Of a DNA stretch of 64,000 bases, positions 24,201-34,800 are shown in pieces (position 1 is the first letter of the stretch; every line of letters begins with the position of its first letter). Below the pieces are notes generated by a model, which saw nothing but the letters and a program-made list of their open reading frames with translations, had not been told where the DNA came from and did not search any database. A program made the translations under genes and the position numbers. The DNA is from Maniola hyperantus (lineage: Eukaryota > Arthropoda > Insecta > Lepidoptera > Nymphalidae), in the NCBI RefSeq assembly GCF_902806685.2, contig NC_048555.1, positions 11,718,001-11,782,000 of the forward strand, in the 5' to 3' direction.

Positions 24201-24636
24201 AGGCAGTGGTCCGACCGCCGACGATGAACGAGACTAGAACTAGAAACTATAAACGAGTTGGCGATCAGCGGGAAGCGAGTGTGTAGTTTCGATAGTTTTG
24301 TCGCCGGGCTATAAGCGAGTGTGCACGTGCGACGAGCGATTACTCGCGCCATTCGCCCGCGGTTGCTCAGTCCAGAAATCTGCGCGCGCGTTACACGTGG
24401 TCAAGCGAGCGAGCATCGCTGAACGAATATCGCTGAGCGAGTTTATTTTTGAAAGCTCGTCGCTCAAACTAGTAAAGCGAGTCGTCGCCGGCAGTGTGAA
24501 CAGTCAGAGAGCAACTTTTGATATATGCATCTCTTTCGTTTACACAGAATGTACATTTATTGTGCGTTTCTTGAGAGAGAAAATCGCCGATAGTTAGCCA
24601 TTTTCTCGCCGGCGTGCGGCGGTCGGACCACTGCCT
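24201..24636. mobile_element. 436-bp inverted-repeat DNA element, unclassified
   Basis: The left end AGGCAGTGGTCCGACCGCCG is matched by its inverse at 24617-24636. The interior is GC-rich relative to its surroundings and full of CGAGCGA-type words. The open frames inside have no recognisable motif. No target duplication could be settled. Confidence 0.65.
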
Positions 24637-24929
24637 TAGGTAGGTACCTACCTACTAAAACTCTGGTACTAATCTTTGTTTGATTTGCAATAATTCCAAA
24701 GTTTATGTCATTAAGTAGGTATGAACAGTACAATTGTTATCCTGATTATAAATGTGAAAGTCTGTCTGTCTGTCTGTCTGCTAGCATTTCACGGCTCATC
24801 CGCTTATAACCGATTTTAACGAAATTTGTTACAGAGATAGCTTGCATCCATATAATTTATCCCGGAAAAATGAAAGAGTTCCCACGGGATTTTTAAAAAC
24901 TTCACCGACGAAGTCTACACAAGGTACCT

Positions 24930-25085
24930 ACTTACAGTACAGCTTTTAGAATGACATTTCATCTTTGTAGAGCGTTGTCTCTGTCACTCATACCCATATG
25001 AGGCTTTGTCGGTTTCGACGACCGAGACGTCTACGATCTACGTCTCCTTCTCGTCTCTAAAGATCGATGTACATCAAAACAAAAA
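24930..25085. mobile_element. MITE of the GTACGCGGCAGAA family (diverged)
   Basis: It shares TTTGTAGAGCGTTGTCTCTG and the terminal ATGTACATC with the better copy at 54425-54620. Other relatives are at 62447-62595 and 43367-43425. Confidence 0.5.
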
Positions 25086-25711
25086 TATTTTTAACAAGTT
25101 AAGTAATAATCCTTCTTTCCACGCACGTGCAAACTGTGGAACCAACTCCCATCGGCGGTGTTCCCAATAGATTATAACATGGGTCAAGGGGCAGACCAAC
25201 AAATTCCTAAAAGGCCGGCAACGCATCGGCGGCTCCTCTGGTGCTGCAAATGTTCATAGGCGGCGGTAATCACTTAACATCAGGTGACCCGCCTGCTCGA
25301 TTGCTCGCTATATCTATTAAAAAAAAAACCGTATTTACAAAGTAATTTACTCTCGTAGATATACAAATGTTTTAATTGAGTCTAAATGCGTTTCAATATA
25401 AGAAATATTTTGGTCATTTTTGTTGATTGTACACGCATCAGTACATTTTAAACTGAACTTCATTAGGCCATTTTCCCCTCCAATTCTATGTAATATGGGT
25501 ACCTTCAAGTCAAGAGTGAATAGGCATCTTCTAGGCAAACGCGCTCCATCTTTGGCTGCATCATCACTTGCCATCAGGCCTGATTGCACTATAGGTAGAT
25601 AATATTTAAAACAAAACGAATTTGAGATATCTTCTTAAGATTTTCAGTAAAAAAAAGAGGAGAAAGATATATTATTTTATACACTTTGGTTTAGTATACC
25701 AAGAAACTACG

Positions 25712-25982
25712 ACCTCCGTGACGCAGTTGTAAGCGCTCTGGTCTTATTAGTGGGAGGTCTCGAATTCGATTCCCGCTAAGGTTTGGAATCCTATAATTTC
25801 AAAATTTAGTCTGGTCTGGTGGGAGGTTTCGGCCATGGCTCCTACCATCCTACCATGCCGCCAAGCGATTTAGCGCTCGATACCGTGTAGAAAGTAAAAA
25901 CCAAAGGGGTGTAGGTTTAATGAAAACTGCCATAGCCTTTTCAGATTAGCCCACTTCCATCTTAGATTGCATCATCACCGGA
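25712..25982 (+). mobile_element. tRNA-derived SINE (family 3)
   Basis: The head GACGCAGTTGTAAGCGCTCT and body match 9583-9905. It is truncated before the usual ACCACCAGGTGAG end. Confidence 0.7.
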
Positions 25983-26704
25983 CACCGGAGGCTTAGGCTT
26001 ACGCACCTTTTGAAAGAAAAGAAAGAAAGAAAAACGTTTATTTTTTAAGGCTGTACCACACATTACCAGCTAGACCTGGTTAGGTTATCCCGGCGTCTCT
26101 TATACTTGAGTAGTAAAGTCAAAAGACCTCAAGTAGAAGAAGCGCCGGAATAAACCATGTCATGTGTGGCACAACCCGAAAAAAAAGGTCCCTACTCAGC
26201 ATAAATGCCATATGTCTTGCACAAGTACAAAAACATACAGCGCTGGTTTTCAGTAGGAACCCTGATTCGGGTGGCGCCACGGAATTATTTTAATTGTAAT
26301 TTTTTGGGTACGGAACCCTAAAAATCTTCGGTTTCGTTGATGTCTAATCAAACTTCTAATATCTAACTGTAGTAATTACAACGATCACGACCGCTTTGAT
26401 AACCGTAAGGATGTTTAATAGCATCGTTAATTAGACGTTAAGTTTTACAAAATACCCATTTGATGGATTGGTGTGGTTTAATGCCATCATCAATGGGAGT
26501 GGATCAATATGGTTTATACATGAGACTACAATTAGTACATTAAGCTATAGAAATTAGGTATTAATAAAACAAAAAGGAAAAACCCGATATTATTATTTGT
26601 CGGGACCATCGATGTATCGGGACCTCAAGAAAACTTTACTCAATCACCAAGCGGGTGAAGTAGAAAATTTGATTTTGAATCAAAATTAATAAATATCTGT
26701 TCAA

Positions 26705-27118
26705 AAGGAAAAACGGAACCCTTATAGGATCACTTTGTTGTCTGTCTGTCTGTCCGTCTGTCTGTCAAGAAACCTACAGGGTACTTCCCGTTGACCTAGA
26801 ATCATGAAATTTGGCAGGTAGGTAGATCTTATAGCTGACATTTGGGGAAAAATCTGAAAACCGTGAATTTAGGGTTAGATCACACAAAAAAAATTAAATT
26901 GTAGTCATGAACTAATAATTAGTATTTTCAACTTTCGAAGTGAGTGACTATATCAAGTGGGGTATCATATGAAAGGTCTTCACCTGTACATTTTAAAACA
27001 GATTTTTATTTATTTTTATGCATCATAGTTTTTGAATTATCCTGCAAAATGTCGAAAAAATACGACTGTAGTACGGAACCCTCATTGCGCGAGCCTGACT
27101 CGCACTTGGCCGGTTTCT
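26705..27118 (+). mobile_element. 400-bp dispersed repeat (GGTTCCG / CTTGGCCGG family)
   Basis: Runs from AAACGGAACCCTTATAGGAT to TCGCACTTGGCCGG and matches 43521-43935 along its length. It does not code for a recognisable protein. Confidence 0.7.
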
Positions 27119-27630
27119 TATTTTGGATTTGATTCCATCAAATCGAAACCACCTATTGAGCGAGTGTGCTAACTTCTTGACTTTGTATGAAAATCAAACA
27201 ATGCAGTTTGCCTAACCTTCCTATTCATGACCAACATGGATCTATTTCAGTTCTATGTCGATCACTCACATATTATCTAGATATTGTATCATGTGCCAAT
27301 ATCTAAAATATTCATTATTCGAATAGGCTTTCACAACCTCTTTTGATTCATCAAAAGTTCTATTCTATTGTTATTATCGATTCTTCTTTAACGTATATCA
27401 GTCCTGCAAATTGCTATTGCGCTCGAACCATGTCTTATTAACATCGAAATGAACGTCATTTTGACGTCAGCCGCAATAATAATATACCATCAGCTCGAAA
27501 CTTCAGTCTAGTGCTGACGTCACTAAAATGGCGGCCCCGCGCATTAGAAGTTGGAGGGACTTATGTCTACAACTATATTAAGTATGTTGAATATTTTAAT
27601 CGGTTTTATTTTTCCTCTGAGTTTCAATGA

Positions 27631-28005
27631 GGAGGTTTCCAGGCAACGTTTGAAATAATTTTCATAGATGGCGCTGAATACCTCCACCACTTAAGATGAA
27701 AAATAATACCTATACCTATATGATATAATATGCTTTAAATTTTTAAATTTAAATCGGATGCGAAATTAATTAATTAATTCTAAGTATTATACCTACCTAC
27801 TTCACAGATTTTGTGGGGGGAAAACGTAAGGAAAATTGCAGTGCACGCTAGCTAGCTCTTACTCTTCATCTATGTCATTAATTGACACGACCTAAACATT
27901 AAAGCATGGATCATAATTAGATATAGGTATTATTTTTCACCTTTAGTGGTGGAAGTATCTAGCGCCATCTATGAAAATTATCTCGAACGTTGTCTGGAAA
28001 CCTCC
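27631..28005. mobile_element. Foldback-type element with ~90-bp inverted arms
   Basis: The left arm 27631-27722 starts GGAGGTTTCCAGGCAACGTT. The right arm 27920-28005 is its diverged inverse, ending GTCTGGAAACCTCC. About 200 bp of AT-rich, non-coding sequence lies between. Confidence 0.7.
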
Positions 28006-28225
28006 AATTTGTGGAAAAGAGGTTGATAAATTTGGAATTCACAGACTCTCTTGCCAAAGGAGCTCTGGTAGGTTGTTTAGGCATGGCTCTCTTAATGATA
28101 CGATCAAAAGGGCTCTTGCCACCATAGATATTTCTGCCTCATTGAGCTGGCAGAGATTAGTCGGTATGATGGCAAGAGACCTGATGGATATTCGCTGGTT
28201 CCCTGAGAACGGGGACGGGTGGTAA
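28006..28225 (+). pseudogene. Retroelement protein C-terminal fragment
   Basis: Directly after the foldback arm an open frame reads CGKEVDKFGIHRLSCQ, then GRLFRHGSLNDTIKRAL. This Cys/His pattern resembles the C-terminal region of reverse-transcriptase proteins seen in animal retroelements; recognition is from memory of the family pattern. Its first residues are borrowed from the inverted repeat, so the frame is chimeric and not a gene. Confidence 0.45.
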
Positions 28226-28295
28226 TGTGGGATGCATAATTGGCCCCGTGTCATATCAGGGAGACAGGATCCCCGGCAGAATACCCGGCTGAGTT

Positions 28296-28433
28296 TGTTG
28301 TAGGCTCTTCTCAGACCTGGGCGTGTTTGGAACCCTCGTAACTTTAGTTTTTAAGTTCGCGTAAAAATTATCACCACTATGTCATCTCACAAAATGCAAC
28401 AACCGACTTTCAAAAAGTGTAATTTATTACCTA
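28296..28433 (+). mobile_element. LINE 3' untranslated tail
   Basis: Starts ATACCCGGCTGAGTTTGTTG and matches 38910-39092, which ends in an (ATTTG)n tail. A Helitron has inserted at its end here. Confidence 0.65.
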
Positions 28434-28654
28434 CTAGATGATGCCCGCGACTACGTCCGCGTGGATTTAGGTTTTTTGAAATCCCGTGGGAACTCTTCAA
28501 TTTTCCGGGATAAAAAGTAGCCTATGTCCTTCCCCGGAATATAAGCTAACTCTGTACTAAATTTCGTCAAAATCGGTTTAACGGTTGGGCCGTGAAAGGC
28601 TAGCAGACAGACAGACAGACAGACACACTTTCGCATTTATAATATTAGTATGGA
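28434..28654 (-). mobile_element. Helitron-like element, complete
   Basis: 221 bp. On the minus strand it starts TCCATACTAATATTATAAAT, carries (CTGT)n, and ends GTCGCGGGCATCATCTAG. Bordered by A and T. Confidence 0.8.
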
Positions 28655-29060
28655 TTTTGAATAAACCATTTTGATTTGATTTGGCATCAAGACCGGGAGC
28701 CGCAGCAGAAACAGCTGAAAACGGCAAGCGGCGCAAGTAATGCCTCTCGTATCGAGAGTTATATTTTTGTTCCGTTTGCCGTGGAGACCCTGGGGCACAT
28801 TTTGTAGAATTAACTTATTCTCGTTAAAGTGCAGTACGATCATAGATCACAGTTGCCGTCAGTCTCTCATCAACCTACAAAGGAGAAAGGTCGCGGTCAT
28901 CGGTTACACTAGAACCGTTCGACATCACGAGTTCGTGTGCGCGCTGACCTAACCATCAATACGAGCCGGCGCGCTGGATGAGGCGTCACGCTTCACTTAA
29001 TTAATACTTGAAAACAAATATTGCATCTCTGAATTTGAAAAATGCAACGTCCAACACACC

Positions 29061-29436
29061 TTTTTAAGGGTTCCGTGCCTCAAAAGGAAAAAAGAAACCC
29101 TTATAGGATCACTTTGTTGCCTGTCTGTCAAGAAATCTACTTCCCGTTGTCCTAGAATCATGAAATTTGGAAGGAAGGTAGGTCTTATAGCAGACATAAG
29201 GGGAAAACAATGAAAAGCGTCAATTTGTTGTTACATCACAAGAAAAAAATTAAAATGTGTTCATCATTTGACTTTAGTTGACTTTTACTTTAGGAATTTA
29301 CTTGTACATTCTAAAACAGATTTTTATTTATTTTTATGCATCATAGTTTTTGATTTATCGAGCAAAATGACGGAAAAAATAGGTACCCGAGTACGGAACC
29401 CTCGGTACGCGAGTCTGACTCGCACTTGACTGATTT
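29061..29436 (+). mobile_element. 400-bp dispersed repeat (GGTTCCG / CTTGGCCGG family)
   Basis: Starts AAGGGTTCCGTGCCTCAAAA and ends near GACTCGCACTTGACTG. Diverged copy of 43521-43935. Confidence 0.65.
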
Positions 29437-29576
29437 TTTTTTTAACCTGGATAATATTATGTGGACAAAGAAAGTGAGGATACGAGCTCGTACTGTGGAG
29501 TATAGAGGCTGCTCGATGTAGAGTTCTTCGGGAATTGACTTGTTGTCCCGAAATTCGGCCCAAGATACTCTTTAAA

Positions 29577-29853
29577 TTTTTCTCCAGTGCCACATCTTGA
29601 AATCCAATCCAATCCATCAGCCTGTTTGCGTCCACTGCTGGACATATAGGCCTTTCCAAGAGCGTGCCACCAAACACGGTGCTCAGCCTTCCTCATCCAT
29701 CCGCTCCCCACCACCTTCTTCAGGTCATCGGTCCAGCGGGCTGGAGGTCGTCCCACACTGCGCTTACCGGTACGCGGTCTCCACTCCAAAACACGTCTGT
29801 CCCATCGGCCGTCGGTTTTGCGACAGACATGACCTGCCCATTGCCAGTTCACA
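29577..29853 (-). mobile_element. 3' coding end of an RTE-like LINE
   Basis: The minus-strand frame reads NWQWAGHVCRKTDGRWDRRV, then GRPPARWTDDLKKVVGSGW and WWHALGKAYM. This is the same protein tail as at 11262-11440 and 48032-48362. It is no longer intact after ALGKAYM. Confidence 0.8.
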
Positions 29854-29893
29854 CTTCAAATATTGAAAGCCCCTATCCTATAATTCCTGGAAG

Positions 29894-30036
29894 CAGTGGC
29901 GTGCACAGGAGTTCAAGCCAGGGTATGCATTTAGGTATGAACTCATTTTACAGCAGGTTATAATGAAAAATAAGCATTGATTTATTACAATGAGGGTAAG
30001 CAGTGTGTTTATGCTTCTATGAGCTGCACGCCACTG
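29894..30036. mobile_element. hAT-like MITE, 143 bp
   Basis: Ends CAGTGGCGTGCA and its inverse. The flanking 8-bp repeats CCTGGAAG and CCTAGAAG differ at one base. The sister copy at 45540-45682 has the same length. Confidence 0.85.
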
Positions 30037-30621
30037 CCTAGAAGGGCCTAGAACGTCTATATTTGAAACCCATTTACACATACATGGATCAACGTTGCTT
30101 AACCAACGAAATCAAATGATATGATCGTAATTATGACGCTGTCACAACGAAGCTGTGTTGCCCTCAAAATATGACCCCCTATCTGTTCCATCTACTTGCG
30201 AGTAAACAAATGATCCAAAAACTCTTTCAAAATCACGTTCCGTAGATTATGTGGTACAGATTAACGAACAGATAAAATACCTAATAGAAAATGTTTTTAA
30301 TAGTCTTGCCAAATTGAAGCTGTGCCTTGCGAATTTGTTTAGCAAAATTGAGGATTTCGCCATTGCTAGAAGAGATTCGTGAAAATATGAATAAAACTAA
30401 CATGGTCATGATCTATCGTCGGCGCACTACTGTGAACGGGTCTCCTCTCAGAATCATCATCATCTTCGCGTGCCTTCTTCGAAACAAAGTTTGGAAATCA
30501 TGCAAAAGCTTCTCTATTTAATGCCGTCTCTTAACTTTAAGTAACTAAGCCCTGTCCAGTGTCCACCCCCTTACATCGTCCAAACATTTGCGTCTTTGGT
30601 GACTTGCTAGGTGATTTGATA

Positions 30622-31340
30622 ACTCAGTGTCTAACTTTAGAAGTTGGTTCTACATTGCTGCTCTACTGGGTGATACCAAAATATTTTTTCGTAGAAAACC
30701 TTCAATGGATTAAAAAATGAGCTTCATGGCTATCATTCAGTGTTAGGCACTGAGTTAGTAAATCGCCCCGCTGGAGCTCTCCTGCCTTCAAATCTTCGTC
30801 TTCGTCCGCGTGGATCTAGATTTATAATAATCCCGTGGAAACTTTTTGATTTTCCGTGTTATAACGTAGCCTAGTATGTCACTCTCCAGGTCTTTAAATA
30901 TATCTACTCAAAAAATTATGTCGATCTGTTGCTCCGGCGCAACGTGATTAAAGGACACACCGACAAACCAATAAACCAACAAACCAATAATCCAACAAAT
31001 CAACAAACAAACACACTTTTGCATTCATAATATGGGTAGTGATTATGAATAGGTATTTCTATTTCGGGTTTGGGAGTTCCATCTATATATCACTATTAAA
31101 AGATTAATGGTTAAAATGCAAATAAGAACATTTCGTATCAATATTCTGTGCCTACTAATTCGCTAACTCAGTGTCTAACACTGAATGATAGTCACCGAGC
31201 TCATTTGACATTTATTTTTAATCCATTGAAGGTTTTCTACGAAAAATTGTTTTAATTTCACTCGATCGAGCAGCAATGTAGAATGTCAAACAAACTCGAT
31301 GGCTATCATTCAGTGTTAAACACTGAGTTAAACACCTCGC
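30622..31340. mobile_element. Two MITEs of the AACTCAGTG family
   Basis: The copies at about 30622-30770 and 31150-31335 both begin AACTCAGTGTCTAAC and end in the inverse CAGTGTTA(A/G)(A/G)CACTGAGTTA. The cores share TTTTCTACGAAAAA and AATCCATTGAAGG in opposite orientation. A third copy is at 37243-37345. A minus-strand Helitron (30790-31042) lies between. Confidence 0.7.
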
Positions 31341-31613
31341 TGATTACGAAGCAATTTGCCTCCTCATTTCTAATTCGAACGGCTAAGATTTGGAAAACCC
31401 TTCCAGCATCAGTTTCCCCCTCCAATTATAATATGGGTACCTTCAAGTCAAAAGTGAATACACATCTTCTAGGCAAGCGCACTCCATCTTAGGCTGCATC
31501 ATCACTTGCCACCAGGTCTTGCAGCCAAGCGCTATTCTATAAATTAAATAATAAAAAATCGATGTAAGCGGGTCTAACGCAAGCAATTGAAAATCCAAAA
31601 ATAATTTCAATAC

Positions 31614-31619
31614 TTTATT
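31614..31619 (-). terminator. Candidate poly(A) signal of CPR-D
   Basis: AATAAA on the minus strand lies about 200 nt past the CPR-D stop codon at 31817. Confidence 0.4.
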
Positions 31620-31816
31620 TTCTTCATCAATTGACAATTTTTCAGTACGTATTTACATTACTTAAATCTATTATTATAATTTACATGGTCTATCTAATAA
31701 CCAGACGCTTTTTATCACTTGTAAGAATTTTTAACATAATTTTTTTCTTACTATTTATGGCTTACATTCACATTTGCTATATCCGCATGAAATCTATACT
31801 ATCTGTTAGTTATCCT

Positions 31817-34800
31817 CTAATAATGGTAACCAGTTTCGTCAAATTTAGGAGGTTTTCGAGAACCTCCAAATTCTTCTCCTTGACCGGCGAAACTAGGCGT
31901 GTCTTTCCGTACTCCAAAGCTTTGATTACCAAACTTATTTTCTATTCCACTTCCATTTGTGTCTTGTGTATTCTTATTTAAACCAAAACTGTTAGCACCT
32001 AAGTTTCCAATCAAATGTGAAGATGGAATTTTACCTGATAATGACGATCCTTGAGGTTTGGGACCTCGACAACAAGCGCTATAGAAAGCTAATTGAGGGA
32101 AAGGATGCGCACTTGGTAGAGTGCCTAGCGTTGATGATGACGGTGTTTGTGGTTTGTTAACAGTTTGAGGTTGAGATACATCTTCATCACTTTGCATTGG
32201 TAACTCATCATTGGATTGTTCATTACTCTGTGATAAATGTGAAACAATAGGTTTAGTTGTATCAAATTTGTTTTGAGAAGCATCTGGGAATGACTGGACA
32301 GGTTTATTGTATTGATACAATTCGCCTGACTGAGAATTTGGCAATTGTTCTTGTTTTTGTAAATCAAAGGAATTTTGAGAACTTGAGCTTGGGAAAGGTG
32401 TTGGGGGTTGGTATTGTGTGTTATCTGTACTGGTTGAAGAAAACTCGGAAGAAGTTGATTCTTCACTCTCAGAGTTTTGTTCTATTGAACTTATTGGTAC
32501 AACAAATTGAGAAGTCGTTGGTTTTCCAGATTCAAATGGTGAGTTGGTTACCTTTGATTGATCAGGGAAACGGGGAAATATCGCTACTTGCGATTGCTGG
32601 TTAGGTTTACTAGCGTCTTTATTTAGAGAGATAGATGAGAAACTTTGTTTATCAGATTGAGCAGTATACTGTTGGTCAAATTGTGTGTCACCTTGCGATT
32701 GCTGACTGGGTGTTATATCTTTTTTAGCCAATTCAGTTTGTACGCCAAATTGGTTATTCAACTGTGGCAGTTGAATACCAAATTTCTTGACAGGTGGAAC
32801 TGCAAATTGTAGGCCAAAGGTTGCTACATTGTCTTTTTGTGAAGTACTACTTTGTTGGCCAAATAGGTTACCAAGAAATTGCTGTGTACCGGAATTTCCT
32901 GCATTTGCAGTTGGCTTATTGCTTTGGTCTATTACTTCAAAACTGGTATTTTCAATTGATTCTTGCGAATTTTGTGATATAAGAGTACTTGGTTGTAATT
33001 TTGGTGGTTTAGAATCAGATTGGTTTCCAGATTGCTCATTTGATTCCTGAGATTGACTTTGTTGTTGTTTGTTAAGATCCCCTCCAATTTGTGTTGTTGA
33101 CTGCTGTTCAGATGACGAGTCGTGAAATTGTGATCCTGTTATTTTTTGCTCAAACTTTGAGCTTGTTTGTACACCAAAAGGTAACAGAGTTGTTTGCTGT
33201 TCTGTTTCTGAGCTAGATTGTACACCAAATCTTGAAGGAATTGTTTGTTGTCCAAATGATGAACCTGGTTGTATACTAGACTGCGATAGTGTTGGTTTTT
33301 GTTCAAGTAAAGTACTTGTTTGGACACCAAAAGATGACGGGGTAGTTTGCTGCCCAAATGATGAGCTTGACTGAGCACCGAAGCGAGATGGCGTAGTTTG
33401 GGATCCAAACAAAAAGCTTGTCTGGCCGCCAAGTTCTGTACGAGTGGGTTTTTGCTCAAAAATTGAGCTTGGTTGAATGCCAAATCGTGAAGGCGTTGTT
33501 TGTTGTCCAAACGATGAACTTGTCTGTGAACAACAACTCGATATTGTTTGTTGATTTAATGATGTGCCGACGGATGGGAACCTTGGTTTTTGTCCAAAAG
33601 ATGAACCTGTTGGACGAACACCAAAACGCGATGGGGTTGTTTGAGATCCAAACGAAAAGCTAGGTTGCTGCGAACCTGTTTCTGGCTGGCTTGGGGTTTG
33701 TGCGAATGTTGAGCCTGTTTGAGTACCAAAGCGAGTTGGCATAGTTTGTTGCCCAAATGAAAAGCTTGACTGAGGTTCATTTTGTTTCTGGCCAAATGAA
33801 GAAGTAGCCTGTGCACCGAAAGGTGAGGAAGTTGGCTTTTGTCCAAATGATGAGCTCGTCTGAAAACCAAAGCGAGATGGTGTTGTTTGCTGTCCAAATG
33901 AAAAATTTGTCGGTGGTTGGGTTGGGTTTTGTCCAAATGGTAAATTTGTTTGAACGCTGAAACGCGACGGTGTCGTCTGTTGATTCAAGGATGTACTTGT
34001 CTGTCCACTGAAAGGGGAAAAAATTGGTATCTGTCCAAACGATGAGCTTGTTGGAACAGCTAAACGAGAAGGTGTTGTTTGCTGTCCAAATAAAATGCTT
34101 GATTGCGAACCAAATTGTTGTTGAGTTGTCTGCGCCTCAAAAGGAGATAGAGTTGGTGTTTGTCCAAATGAAGAGGTTCCCTGTTCCCCAAATAGTAGCT
34201 CTGGTGGTTTTTGCCCAAATGTAGAGCTAGTCTGAACGCCAAACCGTGATGGAGTTATTTGTTGTCCAAATGTTGATGAACTTGGGACTGGAAAACGTTG
34301 ACCAAATTGTGTATTAGACTCTACACTCACTTGTGGTTTTATGGTATCTTCGTTTTGTGGTAAAGTCACTGAATTTTGTTTATTAATCTCAGAGCTAGAG
34401 TCGCCAGAATTTTCTTCTTGAGATGAAGCAGGCAATCCCTGAACTGGTTTAGTGTATTCATAAACTTCTCCTGAATTCGTCTGCGATGAAGAAGTAGGTG
34501 AAATGGGTGGGAAAGACGATATTGAAGCCTGAGTAATACCATTACTTTGATAACTGTCTCTTTCAGTTTCATCTTCTTTAGTAGTTAAAGTTGGTGTAAT
34601 TGGAGCCAAAGTGGGTGGTTGCGTATACTTATTAGATCCAGTTGCACTTTGGTATTGCGTAGAAAGAACGGTATCATCCGTTTTTTCTATATCAGGAGTA
34701 TTATTTAAATCAAATTGAGAAGACGGACTATTAAAAGGCTTTGATGGTTCATTGTAAATGTACGAACTATCAGGGCCTTGAGGTTGTCCAGGTAAACTGT

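Larger units (their letters stand above)
21770..31610. other. 10-kb intergenic region between CPR-C and CPR-D
   Basis: No intact host gene was found. Apart from the separately listed elements it holds Helitron pieces at 22190-22420, 22704-22870, 24738-24915 and 30790-31042. LINE 3' ends lie at 25095-25330 (GRQRIGGSSGAANVHRRR in translation), 25480-25600 and 31345-31535. A likely LINE tail with (GAAA)n lies at 26020-26290. Segments 21780-22180, 22900-23280, 26330-26700, 27120-27460, 28660-29050 and 30040-30600 show nothing recognisable. Confidence 0.55.

Noticed and set aside
24092..24597. Arg/Ser-rich frames on both strands of the GC-rich patch
   Set aside because: They lie inside the inverted-repeat element 24201-24636, change with strand, and carry no domain.
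32125..34572. Many overlapping open frames on both strands in the CPR-D tail
   Set aside because: They are shadows of the repetitive CPR-D coding frame. They lack domains, starts and splice sites of their own.
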